From contig NZ_NGVS01000008.1 of assembly GCF_002777975.1 (NCBI RefSeq), positions 21,919-85,918 of the forward strand: a stretch of 64,000 nt of DNA. Direction: 5' to 3'. The notes under the pieces were generated by a model that worked only from the letters and a program-made list of their open reading frames with translations, had not been told where the DNA came from and ran no database searches. The translations under genes were made by a program, and so were the position numbers. Below are positions 45,660 to 53,948 of this stretch, in pieces; the stretch's first letter is position 1; the number at the start of each line of letters is the position of its first letter. Source of the stretch: Shewanella carassii. Lineage in GTDB: Bacteria > Pseudomonadota > Gammaproteobacteria > Enterobacterales > Shewanellaceae.

Positions 45660-47576
45660 ATGATAGATCCGGGTTTAGCCATGCATAAGGCGTCACTCGA
45701 GGACAAGACACAGTTTTGGGGTGAGTGTGCCCGCGCCATAGATTGGCAACAGCCCTGGGAGCAGGTGCTGGATGAGAGTGAAGCGCCATTTTATCACTGG
45801 TTTCGCGGTGGCATGCTCAACACCTGCTACAACGCGGTGGATAGACATGTGGCCGCCGGGCGCGGCGAACAGACCGCCATTCAATATGTCAGTCCGGTAA
45901 CCGATACCGAGTACGGCATCAGCTATAACGAATTACAGCAGCAGGTGAGTCGCCTGGCGGGCTGGATGCAATCTGTCGGCATCAATAAGGGCGACAGAGT
46001 CGTTATCTATATGCCCATGGTACCGGAAACCCTCTTCGCCATGCTGGCCTGTGCCCGCATAGGGGCGATACATTCTGTGGTGTTTGGCGGCTTTGCTGCC
46101 AATGAACTGGCAACCCGGATCAACGATGCCAAACCCAGAATGGTGTTGTCTGCCTCCTGCGGCATAGAACCCTCAGGTGTTGTGCCTTATAAGCCCCTGC
46201 TGGACAAGGCGCTGGAACAGTCTGAGCATAAGGTGGAAAACTGTCTTATTCTCGGTCGCAGTCAGTATCAGGCCGAGTTGCAGCCAGGGCGTGATCATGA
46301 CTGGCAGAGTGCTATCTGTCAGGCGACTCCTGCCGATTGTGTGGCGGTCGAAGCCACTCATCCCTTGTACATTCTCTATACCTCAGGCACCACAGGGCAG
46401 CCAAAGGGGGTGGTGCGTGATAACGGTGGCCATGCCGTGGCGCTGGCCTGGTCGATGAAGGCCATTTACGACATAGAACCAGGTGATGTCTTCTGGGCCG
46501 CCTCGGATGTGGGTTGGGTAGTGGGTCACTCCTATATTGTCTATGCACCGCTGCTGGTGGGTGCCACCACCTTGCTGTTTGAAGGCAAACCTGTGGGCAC
46601 CCCGGATCCCGGCACTTTTTGGCGCACCATAGCCAAGTACAAGGTCAAGAGTTTCTTTACCGCACCGACAGCGATTCGCGCTATCAAACGTGAGGACCCG
46701 GAGGCAAGCTACGTGGCTCAAAGCGATCTCTCTTGTCTGAAAAACGTGTTTCTGGCTGGCGAGCGTTGTGACCCGGACACCCTGAAGTGGGCGGCTGAGA
46801 AGCTGGCCAAGCCAGTAATAGATCACTGGTGGCAAACTGAAACCGGATGGGCGATTGCCGCCAACTTGATGGGGGTGGCCCCTATTCAGGTCAAAGCCGG
46901 GTCACCGGCCAGAGCCGTGCCCGGTTATCAGGTGGAAGTACTGGATGAAATGGGGGAGCAGGTGGCTCCCGGGCAGTCGGGCAATGTGGTTATCAAACTG
47001 CCTCTGCCGCCAGGAACCCTGACTACGCTGTGGCAAAACGATAAGCGCTACCATGACAGCTATCTGGCCATGTATCCCGGCTATTATCTCACCGGAGATG
47101 CCGGCTATATGGATGAAGAGGGCTATCTCTACATCATGAGTCGCATTGATGACATCATTAATGTGGCTGGTCACAGATTATCGACCGGGCGCTTTGAAGA
47201 GGTGCTTTGTCAGCACCCGGCGGTGGCTGAAGCGGCGGTTATCGGTGTGGAAGATAAGCTCAAGGGCCAGGTGCCGCTGGGGTTGGTGGTGCTCAAGATG
47301 GGCAATACCCTGAGCGAAGAGCAGCTACACAAGGAGCTGGTGGCTCTGGTGCGCCAGGAAATAGGCCCGGTGGCAGCGTTCCGTTTGGTGAGCGCTGTGC
47401 CCAAGTTGCCCAAGACCCGCTCCGGCAAGATACTGCGCGGCACCATGCGTAAAATTGCCGACAATCAGGAGTTCAAGGCGCCGGCGACCATAGAAGATCC
47501 CGCTACTCTGGATCTGGTGCGCACCGCACTGACCCGTATGGGCTATGCTGATTCTCTGGTGAAAGAGCACGCCTGA
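45660..47576 (+). CDS. Propionyl-CoA synthetase-like AMP-forming acyl-CoA synthetase
   Basis: 638 residues from ATG 45660 (GGAGGAAAG upstream; an upstream in-frame start would add 21 unrelated residues). Acetyl-CoA synthetase superfamily: ATP motif LYILYTSGTTGQPKGVVRD, AASDVGWVVGHSYIVY, LAGERCDPDTL, DHWWQTETGWAIA, and the C-terminal LPKTRSGKILRGTMRKI with the acetylatable Lys. The WWQTETGW and ERCDPDTL forms are those of PrpE-type propionyl-CoA or short-chain acyl-CoA synthetases. Divergent position to liuR suggests that it activates short or branched acids for the liu pathway; the true substrate is not proven. Confidence 0.9.
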   Translation: MIDPGLAMHKASLEDKTQFWGECARAIDWQQPWEQVLDESEAPFYHWFRGGMLNTCYNAVDRHVAAGRGEQTAIQYVSPVTDTEYGISYNELQQQVSRLAGWMQSVGINKGDRVVIYMPMVPETLFAMLACARIGAIHSVVFGGFAANELATRINDAKPRMVLSASCGIEPSGVVPYKPLLDKALEQSEHKVENCLILGRSQYQAELQPGRDHDWQSAICQATPADCVAVEATHPLYILYTSGTTGQPKGVVRDNGGHAVALAWSMKAIYDIEPGDVFWAASDVGWVVGHSYIVYAPLLVGATTLLFEGKPVGTPDPGTFWRTIAKYKVKSFFTAPTAIRAIKREDPEASYVAQSDLSCLKNVFLAGERCDPDTLKWAAEKLAKPVIDHWWQTETGWAIAANLMGVAPIQVKAGSPARAVPGYQVEVLDEMGEQVAPGQSGNVVIKLPLPPGTLTTLWQNDKRYHDSYLAMYPGYYLTGDAGYMDEEGYLYIMSRIDDIINVAGHRLSTGRFEEVLCQHPAVAEAAVIGVEDKLKGQVPLGLVVLKMGNTLSEEQLHKELVALVRQEIGPVAAFRLVSAVPKLPKTRSGKILRGTMRKIADNQEFKAPATIEDPATLDLVRTALTRMGYADSLVKEHA

Positions 47577-47595
47577 GGCTGACTTTCTCCTTTTG

Positions 47596-47622
47596 CGCCT
47601 GCCGTCGGCAGGCGTTTTTTTA
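47596..47622 (+). terminator. Intrinsic terminator after the acyl-CoA synthetase
   Basis: CGCCTGCC pairs with GGCAGGCG around a short loop, followed by TTTTTTT, about 20 bp after the stop. Confidence 0.92.
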
Positions 47623-47747
47623 ACTGTTTCAAGCTGTCTTTCATTTTGTGCATAAGTGCCGACAACGCTTTGCCCGTCGAGACGGCCTTTGCTAAGATGT
47701 TGCCGCTCCGTTCGGAACACTCTTAAAGTTTAAGCTCATCACTCTGG

Positions 47748-47799
47748 CCGCAGGGACGACCCTGCAAGCGCCTTATCTATTACCGGGGACGACCCCTCT
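47748..47799 (+). promoter_or_regulatory. Guanidine-II (mini-ykkC) riboswitch
   Basis: Two small GC-rich hairpins each carry an ACGA tetraloop: GCAGGG-ACGA-CCCTGC at 47751-47766 and GGGG-ACGA-CCCC at 47786-47797, with a 19-nt linker. Twin hairpins with ACGR loops just before an SMR exporter gene are the definition of the guanidine-II class. The start codon of the exporter follows 20 nt later, with an AAGGGAT region likely released for translation on guanidine binding. Confidence 0.9.
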
Positions 47800-47817
47800 T
47801 AAAAAAGGGATGAGTCC

Positions 47818-48132
47818 ATGAACTGGTTGCTCTTAATCCTCGCTGGTTTGTTCGAAATAGCTTGGGCCATAGGCCTTAAATATACCCAGGGCTTTACTAA
47901 GTTGGTTCCCAGTCTATTGACCTTGGGCGCTATGGCCATCAGTGTCGGTTTGCTTGGGCTGGCGACCAAGTCATTGCCCATAGGCACGGCTTACGGTGTT
48001 TGGGTTGGCATTGGCGCCATGGGCACGGCAATGGTGGGGATCTGGCTATTCGGCGAGAGCGCCAGCCTGTTTAAAATCGGTAGTTTGCTGTTGATTTTTA
48101 TCGGCGTTCTGGGGCTGAAACTGGCCGAATGA
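47818..48132 (+). CDS. gdx: Guanidinium exporter (SMR family, Gdx/SugE)
   Basis: 104 residues, four membrane helices, starting [23 protein letters not shown]. The membrane-embedded Glu13 (LFEIAWA) is the essential proton/substrate carboxylate of SMR transporters, and the Gly/Lys pattern [14 protein letters not shown] is that of the SugE/Gdx branch, which exports guanidinium, and not of the EmrE branch. The guanidine-II riboswitch in its leader supports this strongly. It functions as an antiparallel dimer in the inner membrane. Also annotated as sugE in older genomes. Confidence 0.94.
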   Translation: MNWLLLILAGLFEIAWAIGLKYTQGFTKLVPSLLTLGAMAISVGLLGLATKSLPIGTAYGVWVGIGAMGTAMVGIWLFGESASLFKIGSLLLIFIGVLGLKLAE

Positions 48133-48162
48133 GCCCGGGCTTGATTAGCGTCAGGCTGAACC

Positions 48163-48194
48163 AAGGCCTCCCGATAGGATTACCGGGAGGCCTT
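48163..48194. terminator. Hairpin between gdx and menA
   Basis: AAGGCCTCCCG pairs perfectly with CGGGAGGCCTT around a 9- to 10-nt loop, midway between two convergent stops. T-runs are weak, so the strength is uncertain. Confidence 0.7.
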
Positions 48195-48212
48195 GATGAG
48201 ATTGGGCAGGAA

Positions 48213-49088
48213 TTAAAGGGTAAACACTAAGCCTAAGCTGAACAGGGCACTGAACATCATGGTCAGTTTAGCTGTGCGTCCCAGTAAGGGATTTAGTGCC
48301 GCACCTGACACTTGGGTGAAATCGCTGGACAGCTTACGAGCCATTAGTAACGCAAGGCCCGTCAGCAGCACCGGCAGGCCAGGCAGCAGGCCCAGCAGGA
48401 AACCCGCAATAATCAGGCCGAAGGGTAAGTAAACCAGCGCTTGGTACAGCACCTTGGACTGGGCTTCACCTATGCGTACCGCCAGAGTGCGCTTGCCAGC
48501 CTTTTCATCGGTATAGATATCGCGGGTGTTGTTTACCAAGCAGATGGCTGCATTGAGCAGACCCACGGCGCTGCCCAAAATCCAGGCCGCAGTGTTAGTT
48601 TCGCCAGCCTGCAGATAATAGCTGCCGACAACGGCTACCAGACCAAAGAAGATGAAGGCAGCTACTTCGCCAAGTCCGTGTGAGGCAAGCGGGTAAGGGC
48701 CGCCGCTGTACCCCAGGGCACCCATAATGGAGGCCGCCGCCAGGATAGCAATTGGCCAACCACCGTGCCAGATGAGGAAAGAGCCCACCACCAATGCCAG
48801 CAAGAGGCAAAAAATCATCGCATTACGTACTTTCAGCGGGTCGAGTAAGCCGCTCTGGGTGACTCTTATCGGCCCTAATCGTTCTTCGGTATCTATGCCG
48901 TTTTTAAAATCAAAGTAGTCATTGGCCAGGTTAACGGCAATCTGCAGCAACAGGGCGCAGGCCATGGACGCCACTGCGATGGCCCAACTGAAACTCTCCA
49001 ATTGCAGAGCCAGTATGTTGCCTATCAGCAAGGGTCCTATCGCCGCAGGCAAAGTGCGCGGCCGCGAGGCTAAAATCCAGGGATTCAT
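48213..49088 (-). CDS. menA: 1,4-dihydroxy-2-naphthoate polyprenyltransferase
   Basis: 291 residues, UbiA-type prenyltransferase with about eight membrane helices. It attaches the polyprenyl chain to dihydroxynaphthoate to form demethylmenaquinone, the precursor of menaquinone used for anaerobic respiration. The Asp-rich prenyl-diphosphate motif NLANDYFDFKNGIDTEER lies near residue 53-70, and NNTRDIYTDEKAGKRTLAVR near 185-204 is the second Asp-rich region. N-terminus MNPWILASRPRTLPAAIGPL is standard for MenA. No other men gene is near. Confidence 0.95.
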   Translation of the reverse strand: MNPWILASRPRTLPAAIGPLLIGNILALQLESFSWAIAVASMACALLLQIAVNLANDYFDFKNGIDTEERLGPIRVTQSGLLDPLKVRNAMIFCLLLALVVGSFLIWHGGWPIAILAAASIMGALGYSGGPYPLASHGLGEVAAFIFFGLVAVVGSYYLQAGETNTAAWILGSAVGLLNAAICLVNNTRDIYTDEKAGKRTLAVRIGEAQSKVLYQALVYLPFGLIIAGFLLGLLPGLPVLLTGLALLMARKLSSDFTQVSGAALNPLLGRTAKLTMMFSALFSLGLVFTL

Positions 49089-49321
49089 CTTGTCAATTCT
49101 TCAGCGTTAAAGATGGGAAAACATGCTAAGGATACCAATTTTCCCGTTGAAAGTTAGCACAATCGGATAAATGCATTTAACAGAGTTTGAGTCAGCGCAC
49201 ATTTGTACCCGCGCGGATTGGAAAAATGCAGCCATAATCAAATAACCCTCGGGGGTTATGTGCTCTTATTGTTAAAGAAAACTCTATATTTCATGGAATT
49301 ATTGCTAAGGCAGGGGTTAAT

Positions 49322-50206
49322 ATGATGGGGTTTGGGGGTAGGACAGCCCTAGTCAGTGGTGCGGCGTCCGGTTTGGGACGGGCCTTTGCCATAGGTTTGG
49401 CTCAGCGCGGTGCCAGCCTGGCATTGCTGGACATAGACAGCTGCAAAGACACCTTGAATGCACTCACGGCTCTAGGGGCCGATGCCAAAGCCTGGCACTG
49501 CGATGTGAGTGATGAAACCTGTGTCGCCAAGGTGTTGCAGGAAGCTTGTGACCACTTTGGTACCATAGAGTTGCTGGTGGCCTGTGCCGGTATCCACACT
49601 TCAAGTCCATTTGAAAAGTTAACCTTCAAGCAGTGGCGGCAACAGCTACAGGTAGATCTCGATGGTAGTTTTTTACTGTGTCACGGCCTCTGGTCGCGAA
49701 TGAAGGCACAGGAATATGGCCGTATTTTGTTGCTGACCGGTGTTAGCGGCTTATTTGGCGATCCATTCGAATCAGCCTGGGCCAGTGCCAAAATGGCCTT
49801 GCTTGGGTTAACCAATAGTCTCAGTCGTGAAGGCAGTAATACCAATATCCGCGTCAACAGCCTCTGCCCCATGGCCACCACTCCTATGACGGAAAAACAT
49901 CTGGCGTTGTCGGTGCAACCCCTGTTTGGATTGGATGCGCCGCTGGCCGCCGGGCTGTTTTTACTCAGTGAGCAGGCGCCCAATGGTCAACATCTGATGG
50001 CGGCGGCCGGCAGTATCAGTCGAGTGAGAGTCGCAGAATCTGAACCCGGGTATTTCAATGCCTGTGCCTGTAGCCCCGAGCTATTGGCCAAAGCTTGGCC
50101 CGAGTTGAGTCAGGCTGTCCCGTCTGGTCTCTGTGACAGTGGTGAGGCCCAAATCGTCAAATGGGCCAGGCAGGCTGCCGAAGAGCATAATATCGAGATA
50201 GAGTAA
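49322..50206 (+). CDS. SDR-family protein with Trp in place of the catalytic Tyr
   Basis: 294 residues. The Rossmann fold is clear: GAASGLGRAFAIGLAQRG (cofactor loop) near 14-31, DIDSC and a CDVSDE pair, and VACAGIHTSS as the NAG-like motif. The Ser of the active site is in LLTGVSGLFG. The YxxxK motif, however, reads W-A-S-A-K (SAWASAKMAL), TGG at the codon, so the proton-donating Tyr is missing while the Lys remains. Residues after ~200 (TPMTEKHLALSV to the end) are less typical, and Cys-rich NACACSPE is unusual. It may bind NAD(P) without classic catalysis. tesB follows after 70 bp. Confidence 0.85.
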   Translation: MMGFGGRTALVSGAASGLGRAFAIGLAQRGASLALLDIDSCKDTLNALTALGADAKAWHCDVSDETCVAKVLQEACDHFGTIELLVACAGIHTSSPFEKLTFKQWRQQLQVDLDGSFLLCHGLWSRMKAQEYGRILLLTGVSGLFGDPFESAWASAKMALLGLTNSLSREGSNTNIRVNSLCPMATTPMTEKHLALSVQPLFGLDAPLAAGLFLLSEQAPNGQHLMAAAGSISRVRVAESEPGYFNACACSPELLAKAWPELSQAVPSGLCDSGEAQIVKWARQAAEEHNIEIE

Positions 50207-50276
50207 AGGATTCTGGTCACAGGGGCCGGTTCTAGGTTAATCTTTGCGGTATATGTCAGCCAGTTAACAGAGTTTT

Positions 50277-51140
50277 ATGAGCCAGGTTTTAGACGATCTC
50301 TTAGCACTGCTCGCGCTTGAACAGATAGAAATTGGACTTTATCGGGGCCAGAGTCAGGATCTGGGCTTTGGTCATGTATTTGGTGGTCAGGTCATGGGCC
50401 AGGCACTCAGTGCCGCCCGTCGCACTGTGCCGCAAGATCGCCAGGTGCACTCACTGCATTCCTATTTTTTACGGGCTGGTGATGAAAAGCTGCCGATAGT
50501 CTACGAAGTTGAAAATATGCGTGATGGCGGCAGTTTCAGCGCCCGTCAGGTGAAGGCAATTCAAAAAGGACGGCCTATTTTCTACATGACCTGTTCCTTC
50601 CAGGAGCCGGAAGCGGGATTCAGCCACCAGGCAGAAATGCCACAGGTGCCGGGTCCTGAGGGAATACTCAATCAGCAGGAGCTGGCGATGACCATGAGAG
50701 ACAAGGTGCCCGCCAGAATGCTGGAAAAGTTTATGGCCGATGCTCCCATCGAGATGCGCCTGGTCAATCCGCTTAACCCTGTGGCACCGGCCGCCACCGA
50801 GCCTGTACGCCATGTATGGATGCGAGCCAATGGCGCCTTGCCGCCCGAGCATGAAATGCATGATTACTTGTTGGCGTATGCTTCGGATTTCAATTTTTTG
50901 GTGACGGCGGCTCAGCCCCACGGGGTGTCATTCCTGACTCCCGGGATGCGGATGGCCACCATAGATCACTCACTCTGGTTCCATCGTCCGGTCAATATGG
51001 GCGAGTGGTTGCTTTATGCCATAGAGAGCCCCAACGCCAGCGGCGGCCGTGGGTATGTGAGAGGGCAATTCTTCAACCAACAGGGCGAGTTGGTGGCTTC
51101 GGCCACTCAGGAAGGCCTGATGAGAATGACCGCCAAATAA
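50277..51140 (+). CDS. tesB: Acyl-CoA thioesterase II
   Basis: 287 residues, double hotdog fold. It hydrolyses medium- and long-chain acyl-CoA in the cytosol. Signatures: GQSQDLGFGHVFGGQVMGQAL split near residue 24-44, VHSLHSYFLRAGD, and the catalytic Asp in MATIDHSLWFHRP near residue 223, with the C-terminal GRGYVRGQFFNQQGELVASATQEGL providing Gln. ATG 50277 gives a MSQVLDDLLALLALEQIE start typical for TesB. ybaY follows 12 bp later, as in E. coli. Confidence 0.95.
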   Translation: MSQVLDDLLALLALEQIEIGLYRGQSQDLGFGHVFGGQVMGQALSAARRTVPQDRQVHSLHSYFLRAGDEKLPIVYEVENMRDGGSFSARQVKAIQKGRPIFYMTCSFQEPEAGFSHQAEMPQVPGPEGILNQQELAMTMRDKVPARMLEKFMADAPIEMRLVNPLNPVAPAATEPVRHVWMRANGALPPEHEMHDYLLAYASDFNFLVTAAQPHGVSFLTPGMRMATIDHSLWFHRPVNMGEWLLYAIESPNASGGRGYVRGQFFNQQGELVASATQEGLMRMTAK

Positions 51141-51152
51141 GGGTATAGCAAG

Positions 51153-51566
51153 ATGATTAAGTATGTAAGAGGACTGGCCGTGGCCGCGGGGATAGCATTG
51201 CTCGGAGCCTGTGTTACGGTTGACCCCAAAGCACCCGTTATCGTCAATGGAGCGGCGGGTTACCTGGAAAGAATAGCCTTGCCTCAAGGCTCCAGCATCA
51301 CCATTGCCATCATAGACTTGGATACTCCCGGGGTAATCGTGGCACAAAAGAGCTTTGATATTGCCAGGGCGCCAGTGCCGTTCAAGTTTATCTTGCCGGC
51401 AGAAACCCTTGAGTCCAATGTCAATTACGGTGTGGTGGCCATGATCCAATATCAGGGACGGGTGATATTCCAGACCTATGACAGATACCCGGTGATCAAC
51501 AATGACAAGTTTACCACCGAAGTGCTGATGAAGGCGGTGCCTTTACCGCAACTGGAGCAGCGTTAA
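51153..51566 (+). CDS. ybaY: YbaY-family lipoprotein
   Basis: 137 residues. The signal sequence ends with a lipobox (ALLGA then Cys20), predicting a lipoprotein. The mature domain (GYLERIALPQGSSITIAIID, VPFKFILPAETLESNVNYGV) is the beta-rich YbaY/META-like secretin-pilotin fold seen in a family of small lipoproteins. Its place directly after tesB is conserved in enterobacteria. The biological role is unknown. A strong terminator follows. Confidence 0.88.
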   Translation: MIKYVRGLAVAAGIALLGACVTVDPKAPVIVNGAAGYLERIALPQGSSITIAIIDLDTPGVIVAQKSFDIARAPVPFKFILPAETLESNVNYGVVAMIQYQGRVIFQTYDRYPVINNDKFTTEVLMKAVPLPQLEQR

Positions 51567-51587
51567 GCGTTGCCGCTGGATATGAAC

Positions 51588-51612
51588 AAGGCGCCACTTG
51601 GGCGCCTTTTTA
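51588..51612 (+). terminator. Intrinsic terminator after tesB-ybaY
   Basis: AAGGCGCC pairs with GGCGCCTT around ACTTG, followed by TTTTT. It lies 21 bp after the ybaY stop and just before the convergent chemoreceptor gene. Confidence 0.9.
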
Positions 51613-51616
51613 ATGG

Positions 51617-53623
51617 TTACACTCTGAAAATACTTATCTGTTTCTTCAAGGCGGCGGCCAGCTCAGTCAACTCTTTGGCGGAGTTGACCGTTTCTGTGGC
51701 GCGGATATCGCCTTCGCGAGCCAGATCGGTTATCTGATGCAGGTTACGGGTCACTTCATCGGCCACGGCGCTTTGCTGCTCAGTGGCGCTGGCAATACTG
51801 CTGACAGATATCGCCAGATCGGCAATCCGCTGGGCAATGGCGGTCAACTGATTGTTGGCTTCTTTGCCTTGATCGGCTGAGCGGTTACCCAACTGATGGC
51901 TCTGGTCCATGCGCGTAGCCGTGTCCTTGACCTTGGCCTGCAGTGAGGTGATGGTCTGACCGATTTCCGAAATAGAGGACTGAGTGCGACTCGCCAGAGT
52001 GCGCACTTCATCGGCCACCACGGCGAAACCACGTCCCTGCTCACCAGCGCGGGCCGCTTCGATGGCGGCGTTCAGTGCCAACAAGTTAGTTTGTTCGGCA
52101 ATGCTGTTGATGACCTCGGTTATGGTGTTGATGGCATCACTCTCTTTTGCCACCCCTTCAACGGCGGTATGGCTCTCGCTCAGCTGTCTACTGAGGGTTT
52201 CCAGCCCTTGCACCACCTGGGTCAGTTGCTGGTGTCCGGCGCGGGAAGCTTCATCCACCTGCTGGCTCTGGTTGGCACTCTCTCCGGCGTGGTTGGCCAC
52301 ATCGCGTATTGACGTGGACATCTCCTCGATAGCGGTTGCTATCTGATCGGTTTGTGCCATCAATGCCTGGGCTTCATCACCGTTGAGACGAGCGACCTCC
52401 TGGGCCTGTTCGGCTTGATACTCCAGGGTTTGCACCGAGCCCTGCAATGCTTGGATCAGTTGCTTCAGTTCGCGGGTCATTTCGGTGACGCTGTTGCTGA
52501 TCCTGATGACCTCATTCTGGCTGCGGCTGTCGAGCTTGGGTAGGTCATGACTAAAATCACCTTTGCCCAGGTTCTCCATGTGGCGCTGCAAGGTTTGCAG
52601 TGGTTTAACTGTGCGTACCAGTACGATAGAGAGTAGGGCAGTGATCACCAGTATGCCAACCACGGCAACCATGGCATTGATAAGCAGCAGCGTTTGGCTT
52701 TCTTCGTTTAATTCGGCGGCCTTGACCTGACCGATAAGTTCCCAGTTCCAGCCAGGAATGGTGGCACTGTAGGCGATCATCGCGACACCTTGGCCATTGG
52801 TGTAGCTCTTGATCGCTTCACTCTTCATCAGTTCATCGAGTGGCAGGCCATCGAGTTCTGAGTCTGTCATGACATGGCCTTGTGAGAGCGAGGGGTGAGC
52901 AACCACAACTTTGTCGGTACGACTGAGCAGTAGATAGTTACCACTCTCTTCCAGGCGCAATTGCTCAACCGATTTCTGTAGTTGTACCAGGGAGTCGCTG
53001 ATGTCAAAACCTATGTAGAGAATGCCTATCACCTTACCCTGAACATCTTTGACCGGGCGGTAAACCGTCATATAGTCACGGCCAAATAGTTTGGCGTAAC
53101 CTTCATAGTCCTGGCCTTGGATCATTTTCTGATAGGCAGGGTGTTTACTGCCAAGGTAAGTCCCCAATGCCCGGCTACCATCGGCCTTTTTCAATGAGGT
53201 TGCGATACGCAAAAAGTCATCACCATCGCGAACGAACACTGTGGCATTACCGCCGGTGAGGTTGGCATATCGGTCGACTTTACTGCGGGAGGAGTTGAGC
53301 TGCTCCTTTTCATGCATCAATGCCGGAGTATCCATGCCGAACACCCGGACGGTTTTATTTTCTGGTTTATGGAATTGGCCTGGGTACATGGCGCGAAACA
53401 CATCGGCATTCCGACGGGCCAATGACAATAGGCTTTGATATTGCAGTGCCAGTAAGTCATCAACACCGTGAACCTGTTGCTTCAGGGCGGTAATCGCTTT
53501 TTCTTTGAGGGTCGAGGAAGCTGTCAGGTAGGAGATACTGCTTAAGATGCCAAACACCAAAATCGTTAATATGAAAGCCAGAGTGCCGATTTGCTTGGCG
53601 ATAGGCCAGTTGCGGTAATTCAT
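51617..53623 (-). CDS. Methyl-accepting chemotaxis protein with Cache-type sensor
   Basis: 668 residues from ATG 53623, which has AGGA 9 nt upstream (ATG 53629 is two codons earlier). One N-terminal membrane helix, a ~270-residue periplasmic sensor of the Cache_3/Cache_2 type (LIQ... with [20 protein letters not shown] and [14 protein letters not shown]), a second helix near 310-335, a HAMP domain ([20 protein letters not shown]) and the signalling coiled coil with hairpin tip [20 protein letters not shown] split and [16 protein letters not shown]. It feeds CheA/CheW. The ligand is unknown. No che genes are adjacent. Confidence 0.93.
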   Translation of the reverse strand: MNYRNWPIAKQIGTLAFILTILVFGILSSISYLTASSTLKEKAITALKQQVHGVDDLLALQYQSLLSLARRNADVFRAMYPGQFHKPENKTVRVFGMDTPALMHEKEQLNSSRSKVDRYANLTGGNATVFVRDGDDFLRIATSLKKADGSRALGTYLGSKHPAYQKMIQGQDYEGYAKLFGRDYMTVYRPVKDVQGKVIGILYIGFDISDSLVQLQKSVEQLRLEESGNYLLLSRTDKVVVAHPSLSQGHVMTDSELDGLPLDELMKSEAIKSYTNGQGVAMIAYSATIPGWNWELIGQVKAAELNEESQTLLLINAMVAVVGILVITALLSIVLVRTVKPLQTLQRHMENLGKGDFSHDLPKLDSRSQNEVIRISNSVTEMTRELKQLIQALQGSVQTLEYQAEQAQEVARLNGDEAQALMAQTDQIATAIEEMSTSIRDVANHAGESANQSQQVDEASRAGHQQLTQVVQGLETLSRQLSESHTAVEGVAKESDAINTITEVINSIAEQTNLLALNAAIEAARAGEQGRGFAVVADEVRTLASRTQSSISEIGQTITSLQAKVKDTATRMDQSHQLGNRSADQGKEANNQLTAIAQRIADLAISVSSIASATEQQSAVADEVTRNLHQITDLAREGDIRATETVNSAKELTELAAALKKQISIFRV

Positions 53624-53948
53624 TATCATTATTCCTATGTAACCGGTTTTTAGGACTTTATCTCATTATCATTAAATAAATTTTGACCTGAATCTAACTA
53701 TCGGACTCATCTTGTTGTTTTAGATGATATTAATTTACCGATTTTGTGTTGTAAAAGTTAACTCTTTATATTTTATGCAGAAATGCGGAAGCTGGCAGGC
53801 AGATATCTTGATTCAAGCGGCGGTTGGGGCTCGATAGTGATACTGTGATGTTGAGTTTGCCGCGAGAGCAGAGCTGGCAGTTGTGGAGCGGTCACAACTG
53901 CATATCGGGATTCATGGTTCATTTCTCTGGCTGCAAGGGAATGTTGTG
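53624..53948. other. Intergenic stretch between chemoreceptor and RND pump
   Basis: 325 bp. The chemoreceptor-proximal half is AT-rich and should contain its promoter. A frame at 53824-54012 has no supporting feature. Nothing else was seen, and there is no clear terminator for the RND gene. Confidence 0.45.
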
